DNA of 64,000 bases from ZC4RG20 sp964553875 (GTDB taxonomy: Bacteria > Pseudomonadota > Gammaproteobacteria > Steroidobacterales > Rariloculaceae). Both the position numbers and the translations under genes were made by a program. The notes beneath the pieces are model-generated. The model worked only from the letters and a program-made list of their open reading frames with translations. It did no database searches and was not told the origin of the DNA. Location: the NCBI GenBank assembly GCA_964553875.1, contig CAZKNH010000001.1, forward strand, positions 65,314-129,313, written 5' to 3'. This document shows positions 25,732 to 35,391 of the stretch, piece after piece (the stretch's first letter is position 1; every line of letters begins with the position of its first letter).

Positions 25732-25738
25732 GGGCACC

Positions 25739-25781
25739 GAAGCGCGGAGGCCCGCCATGCACGGCGGGCCGATCGCGCTTC
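25739..25781. terminator. Two-tier hairpin between convergent genes
   Basis: GAAGCGCG (25739-25746) pairs with CGCGCTTC (25774-25781), and inside it GGCCCGCC (25749-25756) pairs with GGCGGGCC (25763-25770) around a six-base loop. Sixteen perfect base pairs in total lie eight bases after one stop and 24 bases before the stop of the convergent PhoX gene, so it could serve both. There is no T tract. Confidence 0.7.
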
Positions 25782-25804
25782 GCAGCCGCCCGGCGTTCCT
25801 GAGG

Positions 25805-27616
25805 TCAGGAACCGACGATCCCGCCGTCCTTCCGCATGATCGCGATCGTCGCGTCGCGCGGGATCGTCACGCCGTCGTACTCGAGCGGAAAGCTCGTTTC
25901 CGCCGGATCGCCATTGCCCGGGTGCTGCACGTTGATGAACATCGTGCGTCGATCCGGCGTCACGGCGATCCCGGTGACCTCGCAGCCCGGCACGCCTTCG
26001 AAGAGCCGCTTCAGCTCGCCGCTCTCGGTATCGGCGACGAGCATCTGATCGTTGAGGCCGTCCGCCTGGCCGCTGCCGTCCGTCTGAATGAACAGGCGGC
26101 CGTCCGGATCGGCCCAGAGGCCGTCCGGCGAAGACAGCGATTCCTCGGTGCCGTGCGTCTCCTCGGCGATCAGGAAGATCTCCCACTGGAACCGGGTGCC
26201 CACGTGGTGATCCTCGTCGCGCCAGCGGATGATGTGCCCGTGCCGGTTCGGCGCAAGCGGATTCGCGGCGTTCGTGTCGCGACGCCTCGAGTTGTTCGTC
26301 AGCGAGCAGTACACGTACTCGTCCGGGCCGACGGTGGTCCATTCCGGACGGTCCATCGGCGTCGCGCCGACGATGTCCGCCGCCCGCCGCGCGAACATCA
26401 ATACTTCCGCCTGATCGGCGAACTCCGCGGCGAGCCGAGGATCGTCGATCGTGAGCTCGAGCCATTCGCCGGTGCCGTCGTCGTCGAACCTCGCCGCATA
26501 GAGCCGGCCGTGATCGAGCGGGGACGAGCCCTCGTCGCGCAGCGCTTTCCAGCTCCGATCCGACACGAACTTGTAGATGTACTCGAACTGCTCGTCGTCG
26601 CCCATGTAGCCGACGACGCGGTCGTCGCGCCCGACCGCGATCGCGCAGCCTTCGTGTCTGAAGCGCCCGAGCGCCGTGCGCTTGACCGGCGGCGCGGACG
26701 GCGCCATTGGATCGATCTCGACGACCCACCCGAACCGATTGCTCTCGTTGACGTATTCCGGATTCGTCAGATCGAAGCGCGGGTCGAACCGGCTCCAGCC
26801 GTGAAACGATGTCCAGCGGGCGTTCAAGCCGTAGCGCTGCTGCCGCGGGCTCGGCTCGAAACCCTCGCCCCCGAAGTAGAAGTGGATGTTCTCTTCGCAC
26901 GTCAGATACGTGCCCCACGGCGTGTGGCCGTTCGCGCAGTTGTTCAGCGTGCCGGCGAAGGCGTTGCGCGCGGGATTCCGGAGCAGTGGAGAGCCGGCGG
27001 CGGGCCCGCTGAACTCGACCGGCGTATTCACGTGGATACGTCGTGCGTAGCGGCTGTCGACGTGCTGCCAGCGGCCGTCCCGCCTCACGAGCTCGACGAT
27101 CGTGATGCCGTGCGCGTGCTGCGAGACGCGGACGTCGTCGAGGCTCTGCGGATCGCGGCCGAGAATGTGGCGGCTCATGCCGTACTCGTGATTCAGCACG
27201 AGCAGGCCGCGCTCGCTCCCTTCGAGCGAAAAGAACCACATGCCGTCGTGCCCGATGCCGACCTGCTTCTCCTGATCGGCCGCGCTCGGCGGCCACTGGA
27301 ATGCCGGGCCCGACGAAGGATTGATAGGCTCTCCCCACGGGATGAGGATCTGCATCTCGTAGTCCGGCGCGATGCGCGGCACCTTGCCGCCGCCGCCCGC
27401 CACCGGGAGCGGCGTGAAGTCCATCAGTCCCGGCCGCGCCTTCGCTCCCGGCTTGCGCGCGGCCAGCGACCGTCCGGGCGACGACGCGAAGAACGCGGCT
27501 GCGGCCGACTGGAGCCCTCCGCGAAGCACGTCGCGCCGGCTCAAGTATCTGGACAACACGTCGCGGAACGGACGATTCCCGGATTTGTTGCTTCTGTCCT
27601 CGATCCGATTCTTCAT
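25805..27616 (-). CDS. PhoX-family (DUF839) alkaline phosphatase, Tat-exported
   Basis: 603 residues from the ATG at 27616 (GGAGAGG upstream). The twin-arginine motif S-R-R-D-V-L-R-G-G near residue 28 precedes a hydrophobic alanine stretch. Family segments: 'GLLVLNHEYGM', 'CANGHTPWGTYLTCEEN' with its two cysteines, 'GWVVEIDP', 'GRFRHEGCAI' and 'SSPDGLWADPDGRLFIQTDG' (ends shortened). PhoX enzymes are monomeric Ca2+/Fe3+ phosphomonoesterases in the periplasm, often induced by phosphate limitation. No Pho box is evident upstream. Confidence 0.85.
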   Translation of the reverse strand: MKNRIEDRSNKSGNRPFRDVLSRYLSRRDVLRGGLQSAAAAFFASSPGRSLAARKPGAKARPGLMDFTPLPVAGGGGKVPRIAPDYEMQILIPWGEPINPSSGPAFQWPPSAADQEKQVGIGHDGMWFFSLEGSERGLLVLNHEYGMSRHILGRDPQSLDDVRVSQHAHGITIVELVRRDGRWQHVDSRYARRIHVNTPVEFSGPAAGSPLLRNPARNAFAGTLNNCANGHTPWGTYLTCEENIHFYFGGEGFEPSPRQQRYGLNARWTSFHGWSRFDPRFDLTNPEYVNESNRFGWVVEIDPMAPSAPPVKRTALGRFRHEGCAIAVGRDDRVVGYMGDDEQFEYIYKFVSDRSWKALRDEGSSPLDHGRLYAARFDDDGTGEWLELTIDDPRLAAEFADQAEVLMFARRAADIVGATPMDRPEWTTVGPDEYVYCSLTNNSRRRDTNAANPLAPNRHGHIIRWRDEDHHVGTRFQWEIFLIAEETHGTEESLSSPDGLWADPDGRLFIQTDGSGQADGLNDQMLVADTESGELKRLFEGVPGCEVTGIAVTPDRRTMFINVQHPGNGDPAETSFPLEYDGVTIPRDATIAIMRKDGGIVGS

Positions 27617-27834
27617 CTGCAATCCTCTCCGAGACGGCATGGCTTCGATGTCGTCGCGAGCCCCTCGGAAGCGCCGTACGCCGGCACGAGTGTCGCAAGG
27701 TTCGCCGCCGGCTGTCCACGGCCCTGCGTCGCCGAACGGGAACCGTCTGAGGTAGCATCCGCCCAGTCGCACGGCTCGATCAGCGCCCGTCCCTCGACCG
27801 CGGCCGATCGGCGTCGGGCGCTTATCGGCAATCG

Positions 27835-28761
27835 ATGGGGGGGCGCAAAGTGAAGGCAGTTCTGGCTGATCTCGATTCGTCGTTGACGCTGCGGATCGCC
27901 GTCGCATTGATCGGCCTCGTCGCCTGCATGCCTGCGGGCGCTCAGAGCCTGCTCGACGGCAGTTGGACCGCGTATCGCCATCCGACCGGCGTGTTCCTCG
28001 AGCATCCTGCGTCGTGGCGCACGCAGCCGACGGAGGTCGGAATCGCGCTGGTGCCCGGCGATTTCGATCCGAACTCGGAGCTCATCATTGCGCTCGGGGA
28101 GTCGGCGGCCGGGCTCCGCGGGCCCACCGATCCTCAGGTCGGTCAGTACCTCGACGTGCTGGTGAGCCAGGTGGCCGTGGCGATGCGCCGGACCGGCCAG
28201 CCGACCTCGATCGACTTCCGCGGCGGCACGGGGGCGCTGTACGAGTATCGGGGTGTCCTGAATACGGGGCAGCCGGCGGGGGCGCAGTTCCGCACGGCGA
28301 TCCTCGGCGGGTATGCCGTCGCGATCGCGATCATCGCGACCGAGGAGAAGTTGCGTCAGCGTGAGCCGATCCTGCAGCGGATCTTCGCGAGTCTCGGTCA
28401 CGCCGAGCCGCGCCGGGACCCTGCGCTCGTCGGCACCTGGCGAGCGACCAGCACCGAATCGGATTCGAGCCTGTCCGGCAGCGTGTTCTTCCGCACGGAA
28501 TCCGTTTACGCGCTGATGCCCGACGGCCGGCTCACGACCCAGAGCCGCACTCAGGGACGCGTCACCGGCGCCGAGGGCGGGACGGCCGCGCGCGACACGG
28601 AAGAGCGGTCGGCCGGCTCGTGGAGTGCGGCGGACGGGCGTCTTTTCATCTTGTGGGACGACGGCACCTCGACGGCCGCAAGCTACGAAGCGACCGGCGA
28701 CGCCGTGAACGTCAGAGTGGATGGTGCGAGGGCGCCGATTCGTCTTCAGCGCGTGCGCTAA
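27835..28761 (+). CDS. Secreted protein of unknown function
   Basis: 308 residues. A hydrophobic segment at about 20-37 ending in AGAQS reads as a signal peptide; the leader before it is long, and a GTG at 27850 is an alternative start. The mature protein has two parts: residues about 45-190, a DcrB/PsbP-like alpha-beta region ('VFLEHPASWRTQP', 'QRIFASLG'), and a C-terminal beta-rich region beginning 'LVGTWRATST', which resembles lipocalin-like stress proteins. No enzymatic residues stand out. It is divergent from the phosphatase gene. Confidence 0.6.
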   Translation: MGGRKVKAVLADLDSSLTLRIAVALIGLVACMPAGAQSLLDGSWTAYRHPTGVFLEHPASWRTQPTEVGIALVPGDFDPNSELIIALGESAAGLRGPTDPQVGQYLDVLVSQVAVAMRRTGQPTSIDFRGGTGALYEYRGVLNTGQPAGAQFRTAILGGYAVAIAIIATEEKLRQREPILQRIFASLGHAEPRRDPALVGTWRATSTESDSSLSGSVFFRTESVYALMPDGRLTTQSRTQGRVTGAEGGTAARDTEERSAGSWSAADGRLFILWDDGTSTAASYEATGDAVNVRVDGARAPIRLQRVR

Positions 28762-28886
28762 GGCGAATCGAGGGACGTGAAACCGGCCGCCGAGGAGCTT
28801 CGGCCAGACCGGCGGCCGGGACGGTCGCCGCGGCGTCGGAACGACGAACCGACGGCGAAGGCGAGCATCTCTGCAGGGAACGCTGG

Positions 28887-29486
28887 ATGGAGACGACGGT
28901 AACGGAACGAAGCATCTGCGTTTATTGCGCGTCGAGCCAACGCTGCGCGCCCGTCTACCACGCCGCGGCGCGGCGCGTCGGCGAGATCCTCGCCGACGAA
29001 GGCTATTCGATCGTGTACGGCGGCGGAGGCGCGGGCTCGATGGGCGCGCTCGCCGACGGTGCACTGTCGCGCGGCGGCACGGTGATCGGGATTCTGCCGA
29101 AGTTCATGATGGAGCTCGAATGGGGGCACCCTAAGCTCACGGAGCTGCGCATCGTCGAGGATATGCGCGTGCGCAAGCACTCGATGCTGTCGCAAAGCTC
29201 CGGGCTCGTGACGCTGCCGGGCGGCACGGGCACGTTCGAGGAGCTTTTCGAGGCGCTGTCACTGAAGCGCCTCGGCCTTTACACGCATCCGATCGTGCTG
29301 CTCAACACGAACCGTTACTTCGATGCGTTGATCACGCTGCTCCATAAGGCGGTCGACGAGCGCTTCCTCGACGAGCGCCATCTCGCGATGTGGCAGGTCG
29401 TGAGCGAGCCCGAGGAAATTCCGGAGGCGCTCCGCACGGCGCCGGCCTGGTCGGACAGGGCCCGCGAGTTCGCGGCGATTCGTTAG
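28887..29486 (+). CDS. LOG-family nucleoside 5'-monophosphate phosphoribohydrolase
   Basis: 199 residues. 'ICVYCASSQ' at the start, 'YGGGGAGSMGALADGAL', 'MRVRKHSML' and P-G-G-T-G-T-F-E-E are the signature of the TIGR00730/LOG family; the last motif holds the catalytic Arg-Glu neighbourhood. Members release free base from cytokinin-type or other nucleoside monophosphates. AGGGAA precedes the ATG at 28887. Long frames beginning further upstream overlap the previous gene and are not supported. The gene ends at a hairpin shared with the convergent PutP-like gene. Confidence 0.85.
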   Translation: METTVTERSICVYCASSQRCAPVYHAAARRVGEILADEGYSIVYGGGGAGSMGALADGALSRGGTVIGILPKFMMELEWGHPKLTELRIVEDMRVRKHSMLSQSSGLVTLPGGTGTFEELFEALSLKRLGLYTHPIVLLNTNRYFDALITLLHKAVDERFLDERHLAMWQVVSEPEEIPEALRTAPAWSDRAREFAAIR

Positions 29487-29488
29487 CG

Positions 29489-29508
29489 GCGGCATGCATT
29501 CATGCCGC
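29489..29508. terminator. Hairpin between convergent genes
   Basis: GCGGCATG (29489-29496) and CATGCCGC (29501-29508) form a perfect eight-base-pair stem with a four-base loop, two bases after the LOG stop codon. There is no T run; it could stop transcripts from both sides. Confidence 0.6.
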
Positions 29509-29544
29509 TCGGCGCCCCGACGACGACGTCTCCGGCGGCTTCGA

Positions 29545-31017
29545 TCAGGCTCCGGTATCCTGCTTCACGAGACGCTCCACGCGTCCCGACTCGAGCAGCG
29601 ACACCGCGACGATCGCTACGCACGACAACAGGAACCCCGGCACGAGCTCGTAGAGCTCGAACAGCGCGCCGTCGAGCTGCGGCCAGACGACGACCGTGAG
29701 ACCGCCGACGACGATGCCGGCGAGCGCGCCGTTCCGAGTCATGCCTTCCCAGTAGAGCGACAGCACGATCGCCGGGCCGAACGCGGCGCCGAAGCCGGCC
29801 CACGCCCATGCGACGAGCGACAGCACGCGGCTTTCGGGGTCGAGGCCGAGCAGAAAGGCGACGACCGCGATCGCGAGCACCGCGAGCCTGCCGACCCAGA
29901 GGAGCTCCGTTCGTCCGGCGTTCGTGCGAAAGAGGCCGCGGTAGAAATCCTGCGCGAATGCGGACGACGAGACGAGAAGCTGTGCCGACGCCGTGCTCAT
30001 GATCGCGGCGAGGATGCCCGCAAGACATATGCCCGCGAGCGCGGGATGCAGGAACTCCGTCGAGAGCCGGATGAACACGGTTTCGCTGCTCGCGCCCTCG
30101 AGCGGGGGATCGAGCGCGAGGACGCCGACGAGCCCGACGATGACCGCTGCCGCGAGCACCGTGACGACCCAGACCATCGCGACGCGGCGAGACGTCGCGA
30201 GCTCCTCGGCGCGGCGGATCGCCATGAAGCGCGCGAGGATGTGCGGCTGGCCCGGATAGCCCAAGCCCCAGCCGAGCAGCGATAGCACGCCGACGACGCC
30301 GAGCGCTTCGCCGCCCGCGCCGAGCCACGGGTCGAGCAGGGCGGGATTGCGCGCCGCGAGCTCGTCGAGCGCGGGCCCGATGCCGCCCGCGAGCTGCACG
30401 CCGAGCGCGGCGACGAGCACGAGCGCGACGAACATCAGCGTGCCCTGCAGCACGTCGGACCAGCTGACCGCGAGGAAGCCGCCGAAGAACGTGTACGCGA
30501 GCATCACGATCGAGCCCCAGAACATCGCCTCGACGTAGGGCAGCGCGAACAGCGTCTCGAAGAGGCGGCCCGCGGCGACGAAGCCGGAGCTCGCGTAGAA
30601 CGCGAAGAACACGAGGATGAACGCGGCCGTGATCGTGCGCAGCACGCGCGTGCGGTCATCGAAACGCCGCTCGAAGTAGTCGGGCAGCGTCAGCGAGTCC
30701 GCGAGGCGCTCCGTGCGCGTGCGGAGCTTCGCCGCGATGAAGCGCCAGTTGAGCCACGTGCCGATCGTGAGCCCGAGCGCGAGCCAGACGGCGTCGAAGC
30801 CCGCGAGGTACGCGAGGCCCGGCAGTCCCATCAGCAGCCATCCGCTCATGTCGGAGGCCTGCGCCGAGAACGCCGTGACCCAGCTGCCGAGCTTGCGCCC
30901 GCCGAGGATGAAGTCGCCGAGCGTCTGCGTGCGGCGATATGCCAGGAAGCCGAGCAGCAGGCAGACCGCCATGTAGGCGATGAGGGCGGCGACGATCGCA
31001 GGGCTCTTCTCGATCAT
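29545..31017 (-). CDS. putP: Sodium:solute symporter, proline permease (PutP) type
   Basis: 490 residues, about thirteen membrane helices. 'DFILGGRKLGSWVTAFSAQASDMSGWLLMGLPG' (seen as GGRKLGSWVTAFSAQASDM) is the SSS family core with the Na+ site residues of helix 1-2, and the length matches PutP. It should import proline or a similar amino acid with Na+. No putA lies nearby. The start at 31017 has a weak ribosome binding site. It follows the BCCT transporter gene in the same direction; both could serve osmoprotection. Confidence 0.85.
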   Translation of the reverse strand: MIEKSPAIVAALIAYMAVCLLLGFLAYRRTQTLGDFILGGRKLGSWVTAFSAQASDMSGWLLMGLPGLAYLAGFDAVWLALGLTIGTWLNWRFIAAKLRTRTERLADSLTLPDYFERRFDDRTRVLRTITAAFILVFFAFYASSGFVAAGRLFETLFALPYVEAMFWGSIVMLAYTFFGGFLAVSWSDVLQGTLMFVALVLVAALGVQLAGGIGPALDELAARNPALLDPWLGAGGEALGVVGVLSLLGWGLGYPGQPHILARFMAIRRAEELATSRRVAMVWVVTVLAAAVIVGLVGVLALDPPLEGASSETVFIRLSTEFLHPALAGICLAGILAAIMSTASAQLLVSSSAFAQDFYRGLFRTNAGRTELLWVGRLAVLAIAVVAFLLGLDPESRVLSLVAWAWAGFGAAFGPAIVLSLYWEGMTRNGALAGIVVGGLTVVVWPQLDGALFELYELVPGFLLSCVAIVAVSLLESGRVERLVKQDTGA

Positions 31018-31123
31018 GTCGTTCGGTTCGGCGGGCCGGATCGGCCGCGTTCGTCCGGCAACCAATGGTAAGCGAGGTCGGGCGGCCGTGCGCCGGCCGT
31101 GCGAAAGTCGCCGGCCCGGGACG

Positions 31124-32824
31124 CTACGGCCGGGGAGCAGGCCGCGTCAACGGCTTCGGCGCCTGCGCCTCGTCGGAGCCGTTCGTCGGCTCGATGGCGA
31201 GAACGAAGTCGCCGTCGTGCTCCTCGAGCCCCTGCGCGCACGCCGCCTCGAGGACCTCGACGGCCTTCTCCTTGCGCAGGACGATCGGGTCGCTGCGCAG
31301 ATCCTTGAGCAGCGCGCAGCACATCAGCACCATCACGGCCGTGAACGGCAGCGCGGCGATGAACGTGAGGTTCTGCACGCCCGACAGCGCGGTGTCGCCG
31401 CCGATCGCGAGCATGATCGCGGCGACGGCGCCGGTCGCCGCGCCCCAGAAGATCACGACCCACCGGGACGGCGTGAGCGAGCCGCGTTGCGACAGCGTGC
31501 CCATCACGACGGATGCCGCGTCCGCACCGGACACGAAGAAGATCGCGACGAGGATCATCACGACGACAGACGTGATTCCGACGAGGGGCAGATGGGCGAG
31601 CACGTTGAACGTCTGCGCCTCGGCGCCGCCGACCGCGACCGCCGCACCCTCCATCTCGAGCCCGATCGCCGTGCCGCCGAAGATCGCGAACCAGACGACG
31701 CTGACGGCGCTCGGCACGAGGAGCACGCCGCCGACGAACTCGCGGATCGTGCGCCCGCGGCTGATGCGCGCGATGAAGAGACCGACGAACGGCGTCCACG
31801 AGATCCACCACGCCCAGTAGAAGACGGTCCAGCTTTGCAGCCACGCGCTCATCGTCTCGCCGCCCGTCGCACCCGAGCGTGACGCCATCAGGCCGAAATC
31901 GCTGAGGTATGCGCCGATCGAGGTCGGAATCAGGTTCAGCACGAAGACGGTCGGCCCGACGACGAACACGAACACCGCGAGCACGGCCGCGAGCACCATG
32001 TTGATGTTCGAAAGGTACTGGATGCCTCTCGCGACGCCGGAGACCGCGGACGCAATGAAGCAGATGGTCAGCACGACGATGATCAGGATGAGCGCGCCGG
32101 TGCTCGCGCCCGAGATCCAGCCCGCTTCGATGAGACCCGTGCGGATCTGCAGCGTGCCGATGCCGAGCGATGCGGCCGATCCGAACAGCGTCGCAAAGAG
32201 CGCGAGCATATCGATCAGCCTGCCGAGCGGACCCTCGGCTCTCCGCTTGCCGAGCAGCGGGATGAACACGGCGCTGATCAGCTTCCTGCGCTTCTTGCGG
32301 AACGTGCTGTAGGCGATTGCGAGACCCGCGACCGCGTAGATCGCCCATGGGTGCAGCGTCCAGTGGAACAGCGTCGTCGCCATCGCGGTGCGGAGCGCCG
32401 CGGAGATCTGCTCGGGCGGGACGGTGCCGTCGGCGTCGACGGGAACGGTGCCGGGCGGCGGATTGACGAAATGAGAAAGCGGCTCGCTGACGCCGAAGAA
32501 CATGAGCCCGATGCCCATGCCGGCGCTGAACATCATCGCGATCCACGACGCTGTCTTGAACTCGGGGGGCTCACCTTCGGGCCCGAGCGGGATGTCCCCG
32601 AAGCGGCTGAACGCGACGTAGAGCGAGAAGGCGACGAAGCCGGTCGCGGACAGCACGAAGAACCAGCCGAGGTTCACGATCAGCCACGAGAGCGCGGCTG
32701 ACGTCGCGCTCGCGAGCGACTCCGTCGCGAGCCCGCCCCATGCGACCAGCGCGAACATGATGGCAGCGACCGCGCCGAAGACGGCCCAGTCCGTAGCGGA
32801 TCTGTTGCGTATCGACTTCGGCAT
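31124..32824 (-). CDS. BCCT family betaine/choline/carnitine transporter
   Basis: 566 residues and about twelve membrane helices. 'SWTVFYWAWWISWTPFVG' near the middle is the BCCT signature (W-T-x-F-Y-W-x-W-W), and 'FSAGMGIGLMFFGVSEPLSHF' (core GMGIGLMFFGVSEP) is the glycine-rich helix 1' that binds the quaternary ammonium substrate. The long acidic C-terminal tail could sense osmolarity. No glycine betaine catabolic genes are adjacent. The 232 bases upstream of it carry no gene. Confidence 0.88.
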   Translation of the reverse strand: MPKSIRNRSATDWAVFGAVAAIMFALVAWGGLATESLASATSAALSWLIVNLGWFFVLSATGFVAFSLYVAFSRFGDIPLGPEGEPPEFKTASWIAMMFSAGMGIGLMFFGVSEPLSHFVNPPPGTVPVDADGTVPPEQISAALRTAMATTLFHWTLHPWAIYAVAGLAIAYSTFRKKRRKLISAVFIPLLGKRRAEGPLGRLIDMLALFATLFGSAASLGIGTLQIRTGLIEAGWISGASTGALILIIVVLTICFIASAVSGVARGIQYLSNINMVLAAVLAVFVFVVGPTVFVLNLIPTSIGAYLSDFGLMASRSGATGGETMSAWLQSWTVFYWAWWISWTPFVGLFIARISRGRTIREFVGGVLLVPSAVSVVWFAIFGGTAIGLEMEGAAVAVGGAEAQTFNVLAHLPLVGITSVVVMILVAIFFVSGADAASVVMGTLSQRGSLTPSRWVVIFWGAATGAVAAIMLAIGGDTALSGVQNLTFIAALPFTAVMVLMCCALLKDLRSDPIVLRKEKAVEVLEAACAQGLEEHDGDFVLAIEPTNGSDEAQAPKPLTRPAPRP

Positions 32825-33056
32825 CACCGAACGCGCCGGCCGTGGCGGCGCCTGGTTCCTCCTCGTTGGCGTGAAGGTGCGAACCCTGACGGATTATAAC
32901 CGCGAGGGCAACCCCCGCAGGGGAATGCCCGCCGCATCTCGTTCCGCGGATGGGAAGATTGTTCGGGCGCTTCGCGGCCGCTCCTCGGGACCCAAGGGTC
33001 CGATTCGGCCCTTTGCCCCGCGGCCTCGACGGTTCGGCACGGAGGCCCGGCGGCTG

Positions 33057-34007
33057 CTAGTCGCTGGCCTGTGTCAGCGCCGAGATGTCGTCGCCCGTCA
33101 GTCGGAGCTCCGTCGCGCGCACGAGGCTCTCGAGCTGCTCGAGCGACGTCGCGCTCGCGATCGGTGCGGTCACGCCCTCGCGCGACATCAGCCATGCGAG
33201 CGCGACCTCGGCGGGCTTGGCGCTGTGGCGCTTCGCGACGTCGTCGAGCGCGTGCAGGATGCGCAGTCCCCGGTCGTTGAGGTACTTGCCGACGACGCGC
33301 TCGCCGCGCGGACTCTTCTTCGCGTCCTCCGGGGACCGATACTTGCCGGTCAGGAAGCCCGATGCGAGCGCGAAGTACGGGATGACGCCAAGGTTTTCCG
33401 CAAGGCAAAGATCACGCAGCTCGCTCTCGAAGCCCGCGCGGTCGTAAAGGTTGTATTCGGGTTGCAGCACCCGGTAGCGGGGCAATCCTTCGCGTGCCGC
33501 GGTCTCGAGCGCTTCGCGCAGCTGCGTCGGGTCGTAGTTCGAGCAGCCGATGAACCTGACCTTTCCGTCGTGGATCAGGCGCTCGTACCCGCGCAGCGTC
33601 TCGTCGATCGGCGTCTCCGGGTCGGGATAGTGGCTGAGATAGACGTCGATGTAATCGGTGCGCAGCCGTCGCAGCGAGTCCTCCGCGGCCTGGACGATTC
33701 GCTTCGCGGAGAGTCCTTTTTTGTCCGGCCCGAGCGTCGTGCCGACCTTCGTGATGATCACGGCATCGCTTCGCTTTCCCGAGCGCGCGAGCCAGTTGCC
33801 GATGATCGTCTCCGATTCTCCGCCCTGATTGCCCTCCACCCAGAACGAGTACGAGTCCGCGGTGTCGATCGCGTTGAAACCGTGGCCGAAGAACTTGTCG
33901 AGCAGCTCGAACGAGCCGCGCTCGTCGACGGTCCAGCCGAAGACGTTGCCTCCGAAGACGAGCGGTGCGATCTCGATACCGGTGTTGCCGAGAGGCCGTT
34001 TCTGCAT
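33057..34007 (-). CDS. Aldo/keto reductase
   Basis: 316 residues, TIM barrel. The catalytic tetrad is readable: Asp and Tyr in 'FNAIDTADSYSF', Lys in 'VIITKVG', His in 'VYLSHYPD'. The C-terminal 'VTAPIASATSLEQLESL' holds cofactor contacts. It reduces carbonyls with NADPH; it is closest in pattern to the YdhF/AKR11-like group. AAGGAGCTGATC precedes the ATG. It is divergent from the pirin gene with 244 bases between. Confidence 0.9.
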   Translation of the reverse strand: MQKRPLGNTGIEIAPLVFGGNVFGWTVDERGSFELLDKFFGHGFNAIDTADSYSFWVEGNQGGESETIIGNWLARSGKRSDAVIITKVGTTLGPDKKGLSAKRIVQAAEDSLRRLRTDYIDVYLSHYPDPETPIDETLRGYERLIHDGKVRFIGCSNYDPTQLREALETAAREGLPRYRVLQPEYNLYDRAGFESELRDLCLAENLGVIPYFALASGFLTGKYRSPEDAKKSPRGERVVGKYLNDRGLRILHALDDVAKRHSAKPAEVALAWLMSREGVTAPIASATSLEQLESLVRATELRLTGDDISALTQASD

Positions 34008-34251
34008 GATCAGCTCCTTGCGCTTCGATGTCCTTTGCCGCCGCGGAAAGGCGCCATTCGATTGTGGGTGCGGACGCGTCGTGCGTAAACTGGGACCGTC
34101 CGGTGCGTGTCACGCTCGCCGAGCGGCGCATGAGGCTGCACGAGCGGTGCACGGCACGGACACCCGGGCCAAAGGGTTCGGTTTCCCTTCCTCGACGTTC
34201 GGCGCGACAATCTCTCGACGCCGACATTCAGCCTGCGGCGAGGAGGGCGAC

Positions 34252-35142
34252 ATGATCGATCTCGTGATCACGCAACGAAGGCGCAGCCTCGGCGGTTTCG
34301 ACGTCGGACGCGTGCTGCCGTTCGCGAAGCGCCGCATGGTCGGTCCGTTCATCTTTTTCGACCACATGGGGCCCGTGCACTTCGAGCCCGGCATCCCGCG
34401 CGACGTCGACGTGCGGCCGCATCCGCATATCGGCCTTGCGACGATTACGTATCTTTTCGCCGGCGAGATCATGCACCGAGACAGCGTCGGCTCGGTGCAG
34501 CCGATCCGGCCGGGCGAGGTGAACTGGATGACTGCGGGGCGCGGCATCACGCACTCCGAACGCTTCGAGCGCGGGCGTCGCGAGGGCGGGCCGCTCCACG
34601 GCATCCAGTCATGGGTCGCGCTGCCGACGGAGCACGAGGAGACGGAGCCCGAGTTCACGCACTATCCGGCCGACGCGCTGCCGACGTTCGACGACGGCGG
34701 CGCGGCCGGCCGGCTGATCGCGGGGACGCTGTGGGGCCTTCCGTCCCCCGTCAAGACACATTCCCCATTGTTCTACGTGCATTGGGAGCTCGGCAGGGGC
34801 AGCGAGGCGTCGCTTCCGGCCGAGTACTCCGAGCGCGCGCTTTATGTGGCGTCGGGCGCGATCGAGATCGGTCACGAGCGCGTCGCGGAAGGGCAGATGG
34901 CCGTGCTGTCGCCGGGCGAGCCGGTGAGCTTCGCGGCGGAGCAGGGCGCGGTCGTGATGGCGCTCGGCGGCGAGCCGGTCGGACACCGTTTCATCGACTG
35001 GAACTTCGTTTCATCGTCGAAGGAGCGTATCGAGCAGGCGAAGGCGGATTGGCGCGCCGGGCGCATGCCATTGCCGATCGGAGACGATCAGGAGTGGATC
35101 CCGCTGCCGGAGGAGCCGTCGCCGCCGAATCCGATGTCCTAG
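34252..35142 (+). CDS. Pirin family protein
   Basis: 296 residues, two cupin domains. The N-terminal domain holds the metal ligands: 'VRPHPHIGLATITYLF' (two His), 'MHRDSVGS' and 'GRGITHSERF'. In other bacteria such proteins act as quercetinase-like oxygenases or redox regulators. AGGAGG sits six bases before the ATG at 34252. The long frame upstream of this ATG overlaps the aldo/keto reductase antisense and is not real. The 249 bases after it lead to the cbb3 operon; I see no clear FNR box (TTGAT-N4-ATCAA) there. Confidence 0.9.
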   Translation: MIDLVITQRRRSLGGFDVGRVLPFAKRRMVGPFIFFDHMGPVHFEPGIPRDVDVRPHPHIGLATITYLFAGEIMHRDSVGSVQPIRPGEVNWMTAGRGITHSERFERGRREGGPLHGIQSWVALPTEHEETEPEFTHYPADALPTFDDGGAAGRLIAGTLWGLPSPVKTHSPLFYVHWELGRGSEASLPAEYSERALYVASGAIEIGHERVAEGQMAVLSPGEPVSFAAEQGAVVMALGGEPVGHRFIDWNFVSSSKERIEQAKADWRAGRMPLPIGDDQEWIPLPEEPSPPNPMS

Positions 35143-35391
35143 TGCACCTCGCGCTCGCGCCGTCGATGCTGCCGTTAGAGAAAATGGCGAACATTTCGCG
35201 CGGCGGCGCCGACCGTCGTATGCGCGGCTCGGAATAGCCGTCGCTTGCCGGATGCTGGTCCTCGAGCGCGTCGGCGCGCTTCGCTGCTCGAAGCTCGAGT
35301 CTCGAATAACGAAATAGCCCTACCGCCGCAATTTTAGGAAAGTACGCCCCGCGGGATGCAAGGATCGCATCCGTCACGCGGAGGGAACCTC

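Noticed and set aside
25658..27853. Open frame of 731 codons on the plus strand
   Set aside because: It is antisense to the PhoX gene, with low-complexity Arg/Ala/Val composition and no motif. PhoX on the other strand has a clear family pattern and Tat signal.
35143..35391. FNR/Anr box ahead of the cbb3 operon
   Set aside because: Such operons are often FNR-controlled, but I see no TTGAT-N4-ATCAA match in the spacer.
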